A stretch of DNA of 64,000 nt, from positions 186,001 to 250,000 of the forward strand of contig NZ_JAAGVZ010000001.1 of the NCBI RefSeq assembly GCF_010882125.1, given 5' to 3'. The DNA comes from Peribacillus alkalitolerans. GTDB taxonomy: Bacteria > Bacillota > Bacilli > Bacillales > DSM-1321. Shown here piece after piece: positions 38,225 through 47,309 of the stretch (positions are counted from its first letter, which is position 1; each line of letters starts with the position of its first letter). Both the position numbers and the translations under genes were made by a program. A model generated the notes under the pieces. It made no database searches. It was not told the origin of the DNA and saw nothing but the letters and a program-made list of their open reading frames with translations.

Positions 38225-39946
38225 TTAAAGCGTAAACTTATTTGTTAATTCTTTTAACTCGTTCGCCATACGTGACAATTTTTCAATCGAATCAGACATA
38301 TCCGATACGAGGTGATCCTGTTCTTTCGTGACTTCAACCGTCTCGTTCGTGCTAGTTACCGCTTTCTCTGCAATATTAGCTGTCTCAAGTGAAGATGCTG
38401 TTATCTCTTCAGTAGAAGCCGACATTTCTTCAGATGTAGCCGTTACTTCTTGCATTTGATGAACAACGCCTTGAATGGCATCCAAGATGGTATGGAAAGC
38501 CTCCCCTGTTTCTTCTACAAAAGAAATACCCTTTTCAACATCTCTTGTTACTGTATCCATCGATTTTACCGTAACACTTGTATCATCATGGATTTTTTCA
38601 ATAAGATGTTGAATGCTTTCAGTTGATCGTTCGGACTGCTCTGCTAGTTTTCGAACCTCATCCGCTACCACTGCAAAGCCTTTTCCATGCTCCCCCGCCC
38701 TTGCCGCTTCAATGGCCGCATTTAAGGCAAGTAAATTTGTTTGTGCTGAAATTTCACGAATGATATTAATAATCGTGGCAATTTCATTTGAATGGGTTTC
38801 TAGAACTTTAATGAAAGAAGAAGACTGATTGACGGATTCACTGATGGTCTTCATTTGTTCAATGACCTTTTCTAACTTCTCGTTTCCTTGTTCTGCTTCC
38901 TGTAGTGTCCTTGTAGAAAACTCCGATACAGTAGAAGACGACTGTGCAATGTGATTGATCCCTTCAGCCATTCCTTCCATGACACAAACACTTTCCTCTA
39001 AACTTCTAAATTGAGTGGTTGAGCCAATTGCCATCTGTTCCATAGTCGCCGCTATTTGATGGCTTGCTGCTTTTGTTTCAATTGCCTGGGCCAACAATTC
39101 CGCAGTGGTGATTTGGACCTCCATCGTATTATGATTAATTCCCTGGATGACCTGTTTTAAATCAGTGACCATTCCATTAAAAGCAAGGGATAATTTTCCG
39201 ATTTCATCCGTCCGTTTGCTTTCAAAAGAAGTGGACAAATCCCCTCTACCAACCAATTCAACCTGTTTCGTCAGAATTTGCAGAGGGTTCACTATGTATC
39301 GTGTGAAACCAACGATGGTTAGGATACTAATCAATAAAATTATCGCAGTAACTATAATCATTTTGAGCTTGCTCTTTTGCATGGTTTCATAGATTTTAGT
39401 AGCATCAAAATCTGCCCCTACCACTCCTAACGCTTCTCCGCTCTTGGATTTGATAGGGATATATGCAGAAACTACCGCCCCGTACTGCTCATCATAGCTT
39501 AATTCTCCTATGGCAGCTTTACCTGTTTCAAAGGTTTCCTTCAATATTGGAAACTCATCCATTTTTTCTTTTTCACCAAGCTTAGAAGCATCCTCGGAAT
39601 CTTTCGGCATTCCATCTACTATATATTGATAGTCGTAACCTTGATCCGTTTTAGTTCTTTGCATCGTATATAAATACAATAGTCCATTTGTTTCTCTAAT
39701 TTCATTCAATTGCTGGCGAAGCTCATGGTAATATTCATTCTCACCTGACTGAGGCGTTATTTCCTTATACTTTTCGACATCAATTTTCTTTACAGCTTGT
39801 TTTGCGATTTGTTCGGCTTGATTGCTAACCGATTCTACTACTAATTGAGCAGATGACTGATAAGCAAGGAAACTGATCAAAAGTCCTGATAGTAAAATAA
39901 GAGCAGAAAAAACCAATAACATTTTTAACTTAATGCTTTTCTTCAT
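38225..39946 (-). CDS. Methyl-accepting chemotaxis protein
   Basis: 573 residues. Membrane segments at about 9-29 and 192-212 frame an extracellular sensor of about 160 residues, shorter than the dCache receptor at 25783 and probably a single Cache ([21 protein letters not shown]). HAMP follows, then the signalling hairpin [19 protein letters not shown]. Ends [20 protein letters not shown], the usual Bacillus C-terminus. Confidence 0.88.
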   Translation of the reverse strand: MKKSIKLKMLLVFSALILLSGLLISFLAYQSSAQLVVESVSNQAEQIAKQAVKKIDVEKYKEITPQSGENEYYHELRQQLNEIRETNGLLYLYTMQRTKTDQGYDYQYIVDGMPKDSEDASKLGEKEKMDEFPILKETFETGKAAIGELSYDEQYGAVVSAYIPIKSKSGEALGVVGADFDATKIYETMQKSKLKMIIVTAIILLISILTIVGFTRYIVNPLQILTKQVELVGRGDLSTSFESKRTDEIGKLSLAFNGMVTDLKQVIQGINHNTMEVQITTAELLAQAIETKAASHQIAATMEQMAIGSTTQFRSLEESVCVMEGMAEGINHIAQSSSTVSEFSTRTLQEAEQGNEKLEKVIEQMKTISESVNQSSSFIKVLETHSNEIATIINIIREISAQTNLLALNAAIEAARAGEHGKGFAVVADEVRKLAEQSERSTESIQHLIEKIHDDTSVTVKSMDTVTRDVEKGISFVEETGEAFHTILDAIQGVVHQMQEVTATSEEMSASTEEITASSLETANIAEKAVTSTNETVEVTKEQDHLVSDMSDSIEKLSRMANELKELTNKFTL

Positions 39947-40110
39947 ATTTCTACCTCTTCTTCAAAATAAATGCATTATTCTAGTAAAATAGTCACTTTT
40001 ACATCATAAACTATTTTTATTTTAGAGAATAGTCAAAAAAGGAAAGGATTGTTAATTCTTTTACTGAATTCTAGGGTGTAACGATTTTATTTTGAGGAGT
40101 TGGAAAGCTG

Positions 40111-41007
40111 ATGAAAAACACCCTTTTAACTCAAATTGAAGAGCTCGAACATGAAATACTTGACAAAAAGAAGCAACTTGCCAAACTTAGATCTTCTAAA
40201 CAAAAAAGACCCATCCAAAACTATGAATTTGTTACATCCTCTAATCAACAAGTTACCTTACACGATTTATTTGGAGAAAAAGATCAATTAATCATCATTC
40301 ATAATATGGGGAAAGGTTGTTCCTACTGCACAATGTGGACGGACGGATTCAATGGGGTATATCATCATTTAATCGATCAAGCTAGCTTTGTATTAGCTTC
40401 CCCAGATACACCAGATGTTCAAGGAGATTTGGCAGCCGAACGTCAATGGAAGTTTCCCATGATTTCAGTAAAAGACAGTACATTTACTACTGACATGGGC
40501 TTTCAAAAAGGAAAGCAATACTATCCTGGTGTCTCTACTTTTCATAAAGATGAAGATGGACACATCACCCTTCATGCCCAAGCACCATTTGGACCTGGTG
40601 ATGATTATTGTGTCACGTGGCATTTGTTCGATTTACTACCTTCAACGAGTGAAAATGTAGAAGTGAAAAGAAAGATTCATGATCGATCTCCGTTTCAAAT
40701 CACCAACAATATCGCAATCGGTGTGAGGGAATATGAAAAGGCAATCCCTTTTTATCGAGATATATTAGGCTTTAAGCTTGAACAATCCTTTGAAAACGAA
40801 ACAAAGTTTTCAATGAGTGGCACCAACTTCTACCTAGAAAAAAGTTCTGATAACAACACTCACTTCGAGTTTTCAGTTACTCATATTGATTCGGCTAAGA
40901 CCCTACTATTAGAAAATGGATGTACCATTACAAAGGTATATTCAGATAAAAGTGTCATGATAGCAGATCCATTCGGCATGAAGTTTCATTTGTTTGAAAG
41001 TAAATAA
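40111..41007 (+). CDS. DUF899-like thioredoxin-fold protein fused to a VOC domain
   Basis: 298 residues. After a short coiled coil (1-35), residues about 40-180 match DUF899 (IIHNMGKGCSYCTMWTDGFN with a CxxC pair, FPMISVKDSTF, GVSTFHKDEDG). Residues about 195-298 form one VOC unit (NNIAIGVREYEKAIPFYRDI, MIADPFGMKFHLFE). The two-domain arrangement suggests a redox or isomerase-type enzyme; substrate unknown. GAGGAG-type ribosome site about 10 bases upstream. Ended by a strong terminator. Confidence 0.75.
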   Translation: MKNTLLTQIEELEHEILDKKKQLAKLRSSKQKRPIQNYEFVTSSNQQVTLHDLFGEKDQLIIIHNMGKGCSYCTMWTDGFNGVYHHLIDQASFVLASPDTPDVQGDLAAERQWKFPMISVKDSTFTTDMGFQKGKQYYPGVSTFHKDEDGHITLHAQAPFGPGDDYCVTWHLFDLLPSTSENVEVKRKIHDRSPFQITNNIAIGVREYEKAIPFYRDILGFKLEQSFENETKFSMSGTNFYLEKSSDNNTHFEFSVTHIDSAKTLLLENGCTITKVYSDKSVMIADPFGMKFHLFESK

Positions 41008-41016
41008 ATCTTTTAT

Positions 41017-41046
41017 TAAACAGTCGGAAAACCGGCTGTTTTTTTG
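41017..41046 (+). terminator. Terminator after the DUF899-VOC gene
   Basis: AACAG-CGG pairs with CCG-CTGTT and ends in seven T residues. Confidence 0.85.
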
Positions 41047-41089
41047 TGATAAGAATCCTTTAAAACCCTTGTGTATAGCCTCTTTCATC

Positions 41090-41119
41090 AAAAGTTAATC
41101 AAACGTTTGATTAACTTTT
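41090..41119. repeat. 30-bp perfect palindrome containing copy 2 of the shared 20-mer
   Basis: The 20-mer TTAATCAAACGTTTGATTAA (41095-41114) is identical to the copy at 12985, and here the symmetry extends five more bases on each side (AAAAG ... CTTTT). It lies about 190-220 bp before the deduced des start site, after the terminator of the previous gene. Probable protein-binding site. Confidence 0.7.
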
Positions 41120-41238
41120 CACCAGGTCATAAGACTAGAAGAACTAAAACTAATTATAAATTTCCGTTATAAAACTTCCCTTAAATGCCAAAATAATCAA
41201 GGGCCAATTCTAATCCAGTTACACTATCTATCCCATAT

Positions 41239-41304
41239 ATGACATTTATCATGGTTTGGACATGACACGTATGACTACCACGCTTCTTTTCACTTACTTA
41301 TAAT
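41239..41304 (+). promoter_or_regulatory. Activator-dependent des promoter with candidate DesR sites
   Basis: TATAAT at 41299-41304 is a perfect -10, but the bases 17 bp upstream (TACCAC) are a poor -35, as expected for an activated promoter. Just upstream, ATGAC occurs at 41239, 41262 and 41271, and TCATG-N7-CATGA forms an inverted repeat at 41249-41265. With a start near 41311 these lie at about -36 to -72, the zone bound by phosphorylated DesR at the B. subtilis des promoter. Confidence 0.6.
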
Positions 41305-41348
41305 AGGAGGTAATAAACTATGAAGTATGAGGAAGGGAAAACTAAAAT

Positions 41349-42380
41349 ATGACTAATCAGGATACAAAAAACCTGCGCAAACTCACAGCACCATATGAAA
41401 AACCGGAAATCAAGAGCAGCATTTGGCAAATCGTCAATACGATTGGACCATTTCTACTTATTTGGTTCCTTGCGTATAAAAGTCTTTCCATTTCTTATTG
41501 GTTAACAATTGCTTTGGCAGTAATCAATGCTGGGCTACTCACTAGAATTTTCATCATTTTCCATGACTGTTGCCACCACTCTTTCTTTAAAAGCCGCCGT
41601 GCGAATAAAATTGTTGGAACAATCACTGGAGTATTGACTGTGTTCCCTTATGATCAATGGGCACACAGCCATTCTGTCCACCATGCCACTAGCAGTAATT
41701 TAGATAAACGCGGAACTGGCGATATCTGGATTATGACTATAGATGAATATATGGAAGCTTCTACTATGACAAAATTTGCTTATCGTTTGTATCGTAATCC
41801 GTTTGTCATGTTCGTTTTAGGTCCGATTTACATTTTCTTAATCCTAAATAGATTCAATCGAAAAGGCGCTAGACGTAAAGAGCGCATTAACACATATATC
41901 ACTAACGTTTCTATCGTTGCTTTAATTGGTTTGATGTGTTGGGCAGTTGGTTGGGAAGCATTCCTTTTAGTACAAGGTCCAATCTTTTTAATTTCTGGAA
42001 TTGCAGGAATCTGGTTGTTTTATGTTCAACATCAATTTGAAGACACGTATTTTGAACACGATGATGAATGGGAGTACGTGAGAGCTGCCGTAGAAGGAAG
42101 CTCCTACTACAAGCTTCCAAAAATCCTTCAATGGATGACAGGAAACATAGGTTTTCACCATGTCCATCATTTAAGTCCAAGAGTCCCAAATTATAAGCTG
42201 GAAGAAGTTCATAATAATAGCGAACCATTACAGCACGCTCAAACGCTTACGATATCAACTAGCTTACAATCTTTAAAGATGCATCTGTGGGATGAACAAG
42301 GGAAGAAGTTTATTGGGTTTAAGGAACTAAAAGCTTTCCAAAATAAAGACCAATTCAGTTCACCTAAATCATCCGTTTAA
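41349..42380 (+). CDS. des: Acyl-lipid fatty acid desaturase Des
   Basis: 343 residues. Three histidine boxes: HDCCHHS near residue 75, HSVHH near 111 and HHVHH near 271; four or more membrane segments. Introduces a double bond into acyl chains of membrane lipids at low temperature. GAGGAAGGG lies 11 bases before the ATG. Followed by desK and desR, the regulators of this gene in B. subtilis. The Cys in HDCCHH is shared with Bacillus Des. Confidence 0.92.
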   Translation: MTNQDTKNLRKLTAPYEKPEIKSSIWQIVNTIGPFLLIWFLAYKSLSISYWLTIALAVINAGLLTRIFIIFHDCCHHSFFKSRRANKIVGTITGVLTVFPYDQWAHSHSVHHATSSNLDKRGTGDIWIMTIDEYMEASTMTKFAYRLYRNPFVMFVLGPIYIFLILNRFNRKGARRKERINTYITNVSIVALIGLMCWAVGWEAFLLVQGPIFLISGIAGIWLFYVQHQFEDTYFEHDDEWEYVRAAVEGSSYYKLPKILQWMTGNIGFHHVHHLSPRVPNYKLEEVHNNSEPLQHAQTLTISTSLQSLKMHLWDEQGKKFIGFKELKAFQNKDQFSSPKSSV

Positions 42381-42444
42381 CTTAAAATGTTCTGACAAGA
42401 ATCCAAGTGTTTCTTTATGATAAGATAACCTTACAAACATTAGA

Positions 42445-42470
42445 AGGCTCGCCTATTGGCGGGCCTTCAT
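42445..42470 (+). promoter_or_regulatory. GC-rich hairpin between des and desK without T-run
   Basis: GAAGGC-T-CGCC pairs with GGCG-G-GCCTTC around a TATT loop, followed by ATGCAAAG rather than T residues. It could be a leaky terminator, an RNA-processing or stabilising stem that keeps des mRNA above desKR. Confidence 0.5.
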
Positions 42471-42556
42471 GCAAAGATAGAGGCGTAGTCAAACTCCTAC
42501 TCCTCCTTTTTACCAATTAATAACTTTCTCGTGAAAGACAAAAAGAGGTCTCCATT

Positions 42557-43693
42557 ATGTTTAAAAGGCTTATTCTCTTCAAAAAGAACACTGGCATCTC
42601 CCCTTATATATGGGCAGTTTTAAGCATCTTGCCGTTTTATTTTTTGTTTCAATCGTCTTCACCTAAAGAAATCATCATCGGTAGCTTACTTACCATTCTA
42701 TTTTTTATTACCTATCGATTTGCCTTTATCTCTAAAAGGTGGTCCGTTTATATATGGACCTGTATCTTGATAAGCATCTCCTTTACGATGACGAGCTTTT
42801 TCAGCTACGTGTACTTCGCTTTCTTTATAGCCTACCTCATAGGAAATATAAAAGACCGTATTGCTTTTCTTATCTTATACATCGTTCATCTAATCAGCAC
42901 AACCGTGGCGATTAACTTTACCATCGTGTTGAACCAAGAAGTTTTTCTAAAACAATTACCATTTATCATCATCATTTGTATAAGCGTCATCCTCCTCCCC
43001 TTCAACATCCGTAATCGAAATGAAATGGGGCAGCTGGAAGAAAAGCTGGAGGATGCCAACAAACGAATTTCTGAATTAGTAAAGCTAGAGGAACGTCAAA
43101 GAATTGCCCGTGATCTTCATGACACACTCGGTCAAAAGCTATCACTGATCGGTTTAAAAAGTGATTTGGCTAGTAAACTGATACAAAAAGATCCTGATCA
43201 AGCCCGGTTTGAACTGAAAGACGTACAACAAACGGCTAGAACTGCTTTGAATGAAGTGAGGAAAATGGTATCTCAAATGCGGGGCATTACTTTGAAGGAG
43301 GAACTTGTCTTAGTCAGACAAATCTTGAAAGCTGCACAAATCAAGTATATCGGTCCAGAGCAAATTTCATTAAATAACGTTCCTATCCTCACAGAGAATA
43401 TATTGAGCATGTGTTTGAAGGAAGCTGTTACCAATGTCGTCAAACACAGTGGAGCATCTACATGCGAAATTCAAATTGAACAGTCCATAAATGAAACGGT
43501 TGTGACCGTTCAAGATAACGGTTCCGACAATGTTAAAGAAGCAGATTTTTGCAGAGGGAACGGTTTGCTTGGAATGAGAGAAAGGCTTGAATTCGTCAAC
43601 GGATCACTGGAAATAGTTTGTCAGGACGGGGTTACTTTAATAATAAGTGTACCAAATGTCGTTAAACAGATGGAACGGGAGGAGCTTGTATGA
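42557..43693 (+). CDS. desK: Thermosensor histidine kinase DesK
   Basis: 378 residues. Four or five membrane segments in residues 15-150 form the membrane-thickness sensor. The HisKA_3 phosphoacceptor is ERQRIARDLHDTLGQKLSLI and the HATPase region includes ECLKEAVTNVVKHSG-like (here MCLKEAVTNVVKHSG) and GNGLLGMRERLEFVNG. Cold-rigidified membrane switches DesK to kinase, which phosphorylates DesR. Its stop overlaps the desR start. Confidence 0.9.
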   Translation: MFKRLILFKKNTGISPYIWAVLSILPFYFLFQSSSPKEIIIGSLLTILFFITYRFAFISKRWSVYIWTCILISISFTMTSFFSYVYFAFFIAYLIGNIKDRIAFLILYIVHLISTTVAINFTIVLNQEVFLKQLPFIIIICISVILLPFNIRNRNEMGQLEEKLEDANKRISELVKLEERQRIARDLHDTLGQKLSLIGLKSDLASKLIQKDPDQARFELKDVQQTARTALNEVRKMVSQMRGITLKEELVLVRQILKAAQIKYIGPEQISLNNVPILTENILSMCLKEAVTNVVKHSGASTCEIQIEQSINETVVTVQDNGSDNVKEADFCRGNGLLGMRERLEFVNGSLEIVCQDGVTLIISVPNVVKQMEREELV

Positions 43694-44289
43694 TTCGAAT
43701 TGTCATAGCTGAAGACCAACGTATGTTGTTGGGCGCACTAGGTTCACTACTCAGTTTGGAAGATGACATGGAAGTGGTTGGAAAGGCAGGCAACGGTGAA
43801 GAAGCCGTCTCTCTTGTCCATCGCTTAAAGCCAGATATTTGTATCATGGATATAGAAATGCCAATCAAGACTGGTCTTGATGCTGCGGAAGAAATCCAAG
43901 GGTTAGGATGCAAAGTCATCATCTTAACTACCTTTGCCCGCTCTGGTTACTTCCAACGAGCACTAAAAGCGGGTGTAAATGCTTATTTATTAAAGGATAG
44001 CCCAAGCGAAGAATTAGCCAGCTCCATTCGAAGCGTCATGGCTGGTAAACGAATCTATGCCCCAGAATTAGTCGACGATGTGTATGCGGAAGAAAATCCT
44101 CTCACAGAACGTGAAAAAGAAGTGCTAGTTCTCGTAGCGGATGGAAAAAACACAAAAGAAATTGCAGACGAGCTCAGTATAAAAACCGGAACGGTCCGAA
44201 ATTATATCTCCACGATTTTAGATAAACTTGAAGTTGGCAACCGGATTGAAGCAATCACCAGGATTAAGGAAAAAGGTTGGTTTAAATAG
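43690..44289 (+). CDS. desR: LuxR/NarL-family response regulator DesR
   Basis: 199 residues. Receiver domain with Asp in DICIMDIEMPIKTG and Lys in YLLKDSPSEELA; LuxR-type helix-turn-helix at about 132-195 (LTEREKEVLVLVADGKNTKE). Phosphorylated DesR activates des. Overlaps desK by four bases (ATGA). Confidence 0.92.
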   Translation: MIRIVIAEDQRMLLGALGSLLSLEDDMEVVGKAGNGEEAVSLVHRLKPDICIMDIEMPIKTGLDAAEEIQGLGCKVIILTTFARSGYFQRALKAGVNAYLLKDSPSEELASSIRSVMAGKRIYAPELVDDVYAEENPLTEREKEVLVLVADGKNTKEIADELSIKTGTVRNYISTILDKLEVGNRIEAITRIKEKGWFK

Positions 44290-44313
44290 AATTAATTGGT
44301 TGCTGAATTTTGG

Positions 44314-44409
44314 GATATTACCGAACGTCGGGTACTTATTACCGAACGTGACTGGGATATTACCGAATTGAGGTCATTTATTACCGAACCAATATTGGAT
44401 ATTACCATT
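44314..44409 (+). repeat. Array A2: five units at an exact 21-bp period
   Basis: The core ATTACCGAA starts at 44317, 44338, 44359 and 44380, and a fifth degenerate unit ATTACCATT at 44401, each 21 bp apart. Spacer bases vary. It lies between the desR stop (44289) and its terminator, in the desR transcript sense. Layout, period and copy number equal array A1. Confidence 0.88.
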
Positions 44410-44412
44410 TAG

Positions 44413-44448
44413 AAAAGAAGACGCCCAAAAAGCGTCTTCTTTCTTGTT
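44413..44448 (+). terminator. Terminator after desR
   Basis: AAAGAAGACGC pairs with GCGTCTTCTTT and is followed by CTTGTTT. Confidence 0.8.
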
Positions 44449-44461
44449 TCTCAGATATCCT

Positions 44462-44614
44462 TTACCATCTGTGAGCCTTTGCATTACTCTTGAGTATAAT
44501 GTTTTTTATCGACATTTCAGTATGCCCATTTACTTGAGATTTTGAACGCTTAGGTCTTGTCCAATTATGGTGAAACCGTTGAGAATGTGGATCTAAATGA
44601 TCTTTATAGCTCAT
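44462..44614 (-). CDS. YpzG-like small protein
   Basis: 50 residues starting MSYKDHLDPHSQRFHHNWTR and ending KSNAKAHRW. Basic, His-rich and without a membrane segment; FHHNWTRPKRSKSQVNGHTE-type sequence is what I associate with the YpzG family of small Bacillus proteins. GAGGTG lies eight bases before the ATG. Function unknown. Confidence 0.6.
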   Translation of the reverse strand: MSYKDHLDPHSQRFHHNWTRPKRSKSQVNGHTEMSIKNIILKSNAKAHRW

Positions 44615-44817
44615 ATTCGTGTCACCTCATAGATTGTATTGGATAAGCTGGGAACTTGATATCCCCAAAGAATATCATTATAAGTATGCAGAAATTTGTC
44701 CGGGATTATTCTAAAACAAACTTATAACAGGATGCTTTCATGTATCGAGTATATTGTTGTATTTCAGGACAGAATACCTATTAAGAATGCCAAGAACATC
44801 TTTAAGGAGGCATCTAC

Positions 44818-45288
44818 GTGTCATTAGCAATTTGTGTCCTAATCACATGGGTAGTCATCATTGTCCTACATTTAATACCGAAAAAGCTTTCCGAACTGGA
44901 TATGATATTCCTTTATTTTGTAAATACCATTTTCGAACTTAGCATTTTTACTATCTTACATATTAATCTGCATCGAATATCCGTGAATCATGATGTCGAA
45001 AAGTCTTTAGCAGATTTAACCATTCGATTAATCATGATTCCACTTGTTTTTGTCATAACGGCCAATTTAATTTTATATTCATGGAAAAAGCTCAAATGGC
45101 TAATAGTTATAGCGATTATTTTAAGCTTTATTCTGATGGGAAAATTAATGGAATCGTTGGACATTATCAAGACTCACAATTGGCACATCGCATATACAAT
45201 CCTCCTTTTCAGTAGTTATGCACTATTTTCAAGTGTGATGGCCTGGTTGATCACTAGAGTGGATCAGAAAGAAGTGAAAAAAGCATGA
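44818..45288 (+). CDS. Polytopic membrane protein, CBO0543-like (first of a pair)
   Basis: 156 residues, four or five membrane segments. GTG start with AAGGAGG seven bases upstream. Starts SLAICVLITWVVIIVLHLIP, with PKKLSELDMIFLYFVN. Resembles the CBO0543 family of small Bacillus/Clostridium membrane proteins; function unknown. Overlaps the next gene by four bases (ATGA). Confidence 0.6.
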   Translation: MSLAICVLITWVVIIVLHLIPKKLSELDMIFLYFVNTIFELSIFTILHINLHRISVNHDVEKSLADLTIRLIMIPLVFVITANLILYSWKKLKWLIVIAIILSFILMGKLMESLDIIKTHNWHIAYTILLFSSYALFSSVMAWLITRVDQKEVKKA

Positions 45289-45791
45289 AGGTATACGACA
45301 ATCAATTCAATTCCAATGAGTGGTTCATCATAGTAGGCCTAACTATCGGCATTCTCACAATGATATTCTTACCGAAACGCTTCCCTATGAAAATTTCCAT
45401 CGTGTATTTTACATGTGGTGTTTTTACCGGTTTTTTCTTTGATCATTCCTTAAGTGTCATCCCAGTCAGCTTTTATGATGTTAATGATAATTCTTCCTAT
45501 CAGTTCATTGATTTTGTTTCATATATCTCCTATGGGCCTGTCAGTTACATGTTTTTTTATTTTTTTGATCGACTTAAACGGATCTCCATCCCCACCTACA
45601 TACTCCTCTGGTCTTTGATAAGCACTGGATTAGAAGGGGCCGCTGTCTATTTTGATGTCTTTCACTATAGGTATGGATATAAATTATATTATTCTTTTCC
45701 AATATACTTAATTGTACAAAGCATCTGGCTAGTATTATATTTTCGCTATTGTAAAAATGGGGCTCGCATGAGGGTTGAAGCTCAAAGATAA
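45285..45791 (+). CDS. Polytopic membrane protein, CBO0543-like (second of a pair)
   Basis: 168 residues, five membrane segments. A FLPKRFPMKISIVYFTCGV region corresponds to the P-K-R/K-L motif of its upstream neighbour; GLEGAAVYFDVFHYRYGYKL is typical of the family. Start codon overlaps the preceding stop, so the two proteins are made in equal amounts and may form a complex. Confidence 0.6.
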   Translation: MKVYDNQFNSNEWFIIVGLTIGILTMIFLPKRFPMKISIVYFTCGVFTGFFFDHSLSVIPVSFYDVNDNSSYQFIDFVSYISYGPVSYMFFYFFDRLKRISIPTYILLWSLISTGLEGAAVYFDVFHYRYGYKLYYSFPIYLIVQSIWLVLYFRYCKNGARMRVEAQR

Positions 45792-45792
45792 A

Positions 45793-45824
45793 GAAGGATT
45801 TCCAATATGGGGATCCTTTTTCTT
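45793..45824 (+). terminator. Terminator after the CBO0543-like pair
   Basis: AAGGAT pairs with ATCCTT around a 13-base internal region, followed by TTTCTT. Confidence 0.6.
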
Positions 45825-45957
45825 ATGTTTAAAGTTATTTACTATTTTTACAAAAATTAGTAGAATTCTCTTTTATATACAGATAAAATGAATGTAATGA
45901 GTTTTAATTAGCCCATGCCATTAATATAAAACCTTTATTGGAAAAGGAAGTGTTTGC

Positions 45958-47181
45958 TTGGATGTTTTTGTGGGCAGGCAACCAATTTTCAACGATAAGC
46001 TAGAACTGTTTGGCTACGAATTATTAAGTAGAAGTGGGAATGAAAATAAGTATCTTGAGTTTAATGGTGATCAAGCCACACTTGATGTCTTAGTTAATAG
46101 TTTTATGATTATCGGGATTGAAAAATTAGCCAACCGAAAAAAGTGCTTTGTAAATTTTACTGAAAATCTAATCCTAGATGACTTACCTACTTATTTTAAT
46201 AAAGATATTATCGTAGTTGAACTGTTAGAAGATATTAAACCCACTCCAAAAGTTTTAGAGGCATGCGCCCGTCTTAAATCGCTTGGATATACGATTGCAC
46301 TTGATGATTTTGTTTTAAGAGAAGAAAATGCAGCTCTCTTAGAGTATGCAGACATCATCAAAATAGACTTTTTAAATACAGATCTTAGAAAAGTAGAAGA
46401 GATATTAAAAGCTATTGACCATAGGGAAATAAAATTATTAGCGGAAAAAGTTGAAAACAGAGAAGATTATGAGCAGGCACTATCTTTCGGCTTCCACTTA
46501 TTCCAAGGCTACTTTTTTAGTAAACCAGTTATCATCAACACTAAAGACGTTTCCTCAATTGGTACTCAACAATACTCTCAATTATTAAATAAGATTGACC
46601 AACCTGATCCTAATATCAATGAAATTGTTAAGCTAGTGGAAAATGATTTTGCATTAACCTACAGACTGCTTAAAATTGTGAATAGTACCGCCTATCATAT
46701 GAGAAACAGGATTAACTCTGTAAAACAAGCAATTATAATCCTCGGTCTCAACGAGTTAAGAAAATGGGTAGTGGTGTTGGCTTTCGCTAATAAAATTACC
46801 CGAAAGAATTGTGAAGTCATTAAAATCTCTTTATGTAGGGCTAAATTCTCTGAATCAATCGCTAAAATTAAAAAAACTCCTAGTTCAGAATATTTCTTAT
46901 TAGGATTATTTTCTTTAATCGATACGATTCTTGAACGCCCTATGGAAGATATTTTAGTAGAACTTCCTTTAACCTCACCTATTAAAGAAGCCCTACTTGG
47001 AAATTCTAATGATTTAAGTGTGGTCTTGCAATTAATCTCTTCATTAGAACGGGGCAATATGGTAGAAACAAGTGAAGCTAGTAAATTGTTAAATTTAGAA
47101 GAAAAAGTGATTTACCAATTTTATCTAGATGCCATTGAATGGTCTGACTCATTGTTAAATTCCATATATTATTTAAACTAA
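45958..47181 (+). CDS. EAL-HDOD protein, YuxH-like
   Basis: 407 residues. An N-terminal EAL-type domain (1-205) has the degenerate signature GYELLSRSG instead of ExLxR in full EAL enzymes, yet keeps VNFTENL, VVELLED, ALDDF, KIDF and QGYFFSKP. A C-terminal HDOD domain (about 210-400, VENDFALTYRLLKIVNS, INSVKQAIIILGLNEL) follows. YuxH-like proteins usually bind partners or c-di-GMP rather than cleave it. Start TTG with GGAAG ten bases upstream. Ended by a terminator. Confidence 0.85.
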   Translation: MDVFVGRQPIFNDKLELFGYELLSRSGNENKYLEFNGDQATLDVLVNSFMIIGIEKLANRKKCFVNFTENLILDDLPTYFNKDIIVVELLEDIKPTPKVLEACARLKSLGYTIALDDFVLREENAALLEYADIIKIDFLNTDLRKVEEILKAIDHREIKLLAEKVENREDYEQALSFGFHLFQGYFFSKPVIINTKDVSSIGTQQYSQLLNKIDQPDPNINEIVKLVENDFALTYRLLKIVNSTAYHMRNRINSVKQAIIILGLNELRKWVVVLAFANKITRKNCEVIKISLCRAKFSESIAKIKKTPSSEYFLLGLFSLIDTILERPMEDILVELPLTSPIKEALLGNSNDLSVVLQLISSLERGNMVETSEASKLLNLEEKVIYQFYLDAIEWSDSLLNSIYYLN

Positions 47182-47197
47182 AATATTTTTTCCCAGT

Positions 47198-47227
47198 AGG
47201 CTTCCATCCATCATGGTAGCCTTTTGT
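47198..47227 (+). terminator. Terminator after the EAL-HDOD gene
   Basis: GGCT-CCAT pairs with ATGG-AGCC, followed by TTTTGT. Confidence 0.7.
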
Positions 47228-47309
47228 ATTTCTCCAGCTGATTTAGGAATACTCTAAATAATTCCTCATATATTTCTATTAAAATATCAAAATATGTGAG
47301 GTTGAGTTT

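Noticed and set aside
41320-41352. Ten-codon ORF with AGGAGG directly before des, overlapping the des start
   Set aside because: The best -10 element (41299-41304) puts the transcription start after the AGGAGG, so the frame is probably not translated; kept only as an alternative in the des promoter finding.
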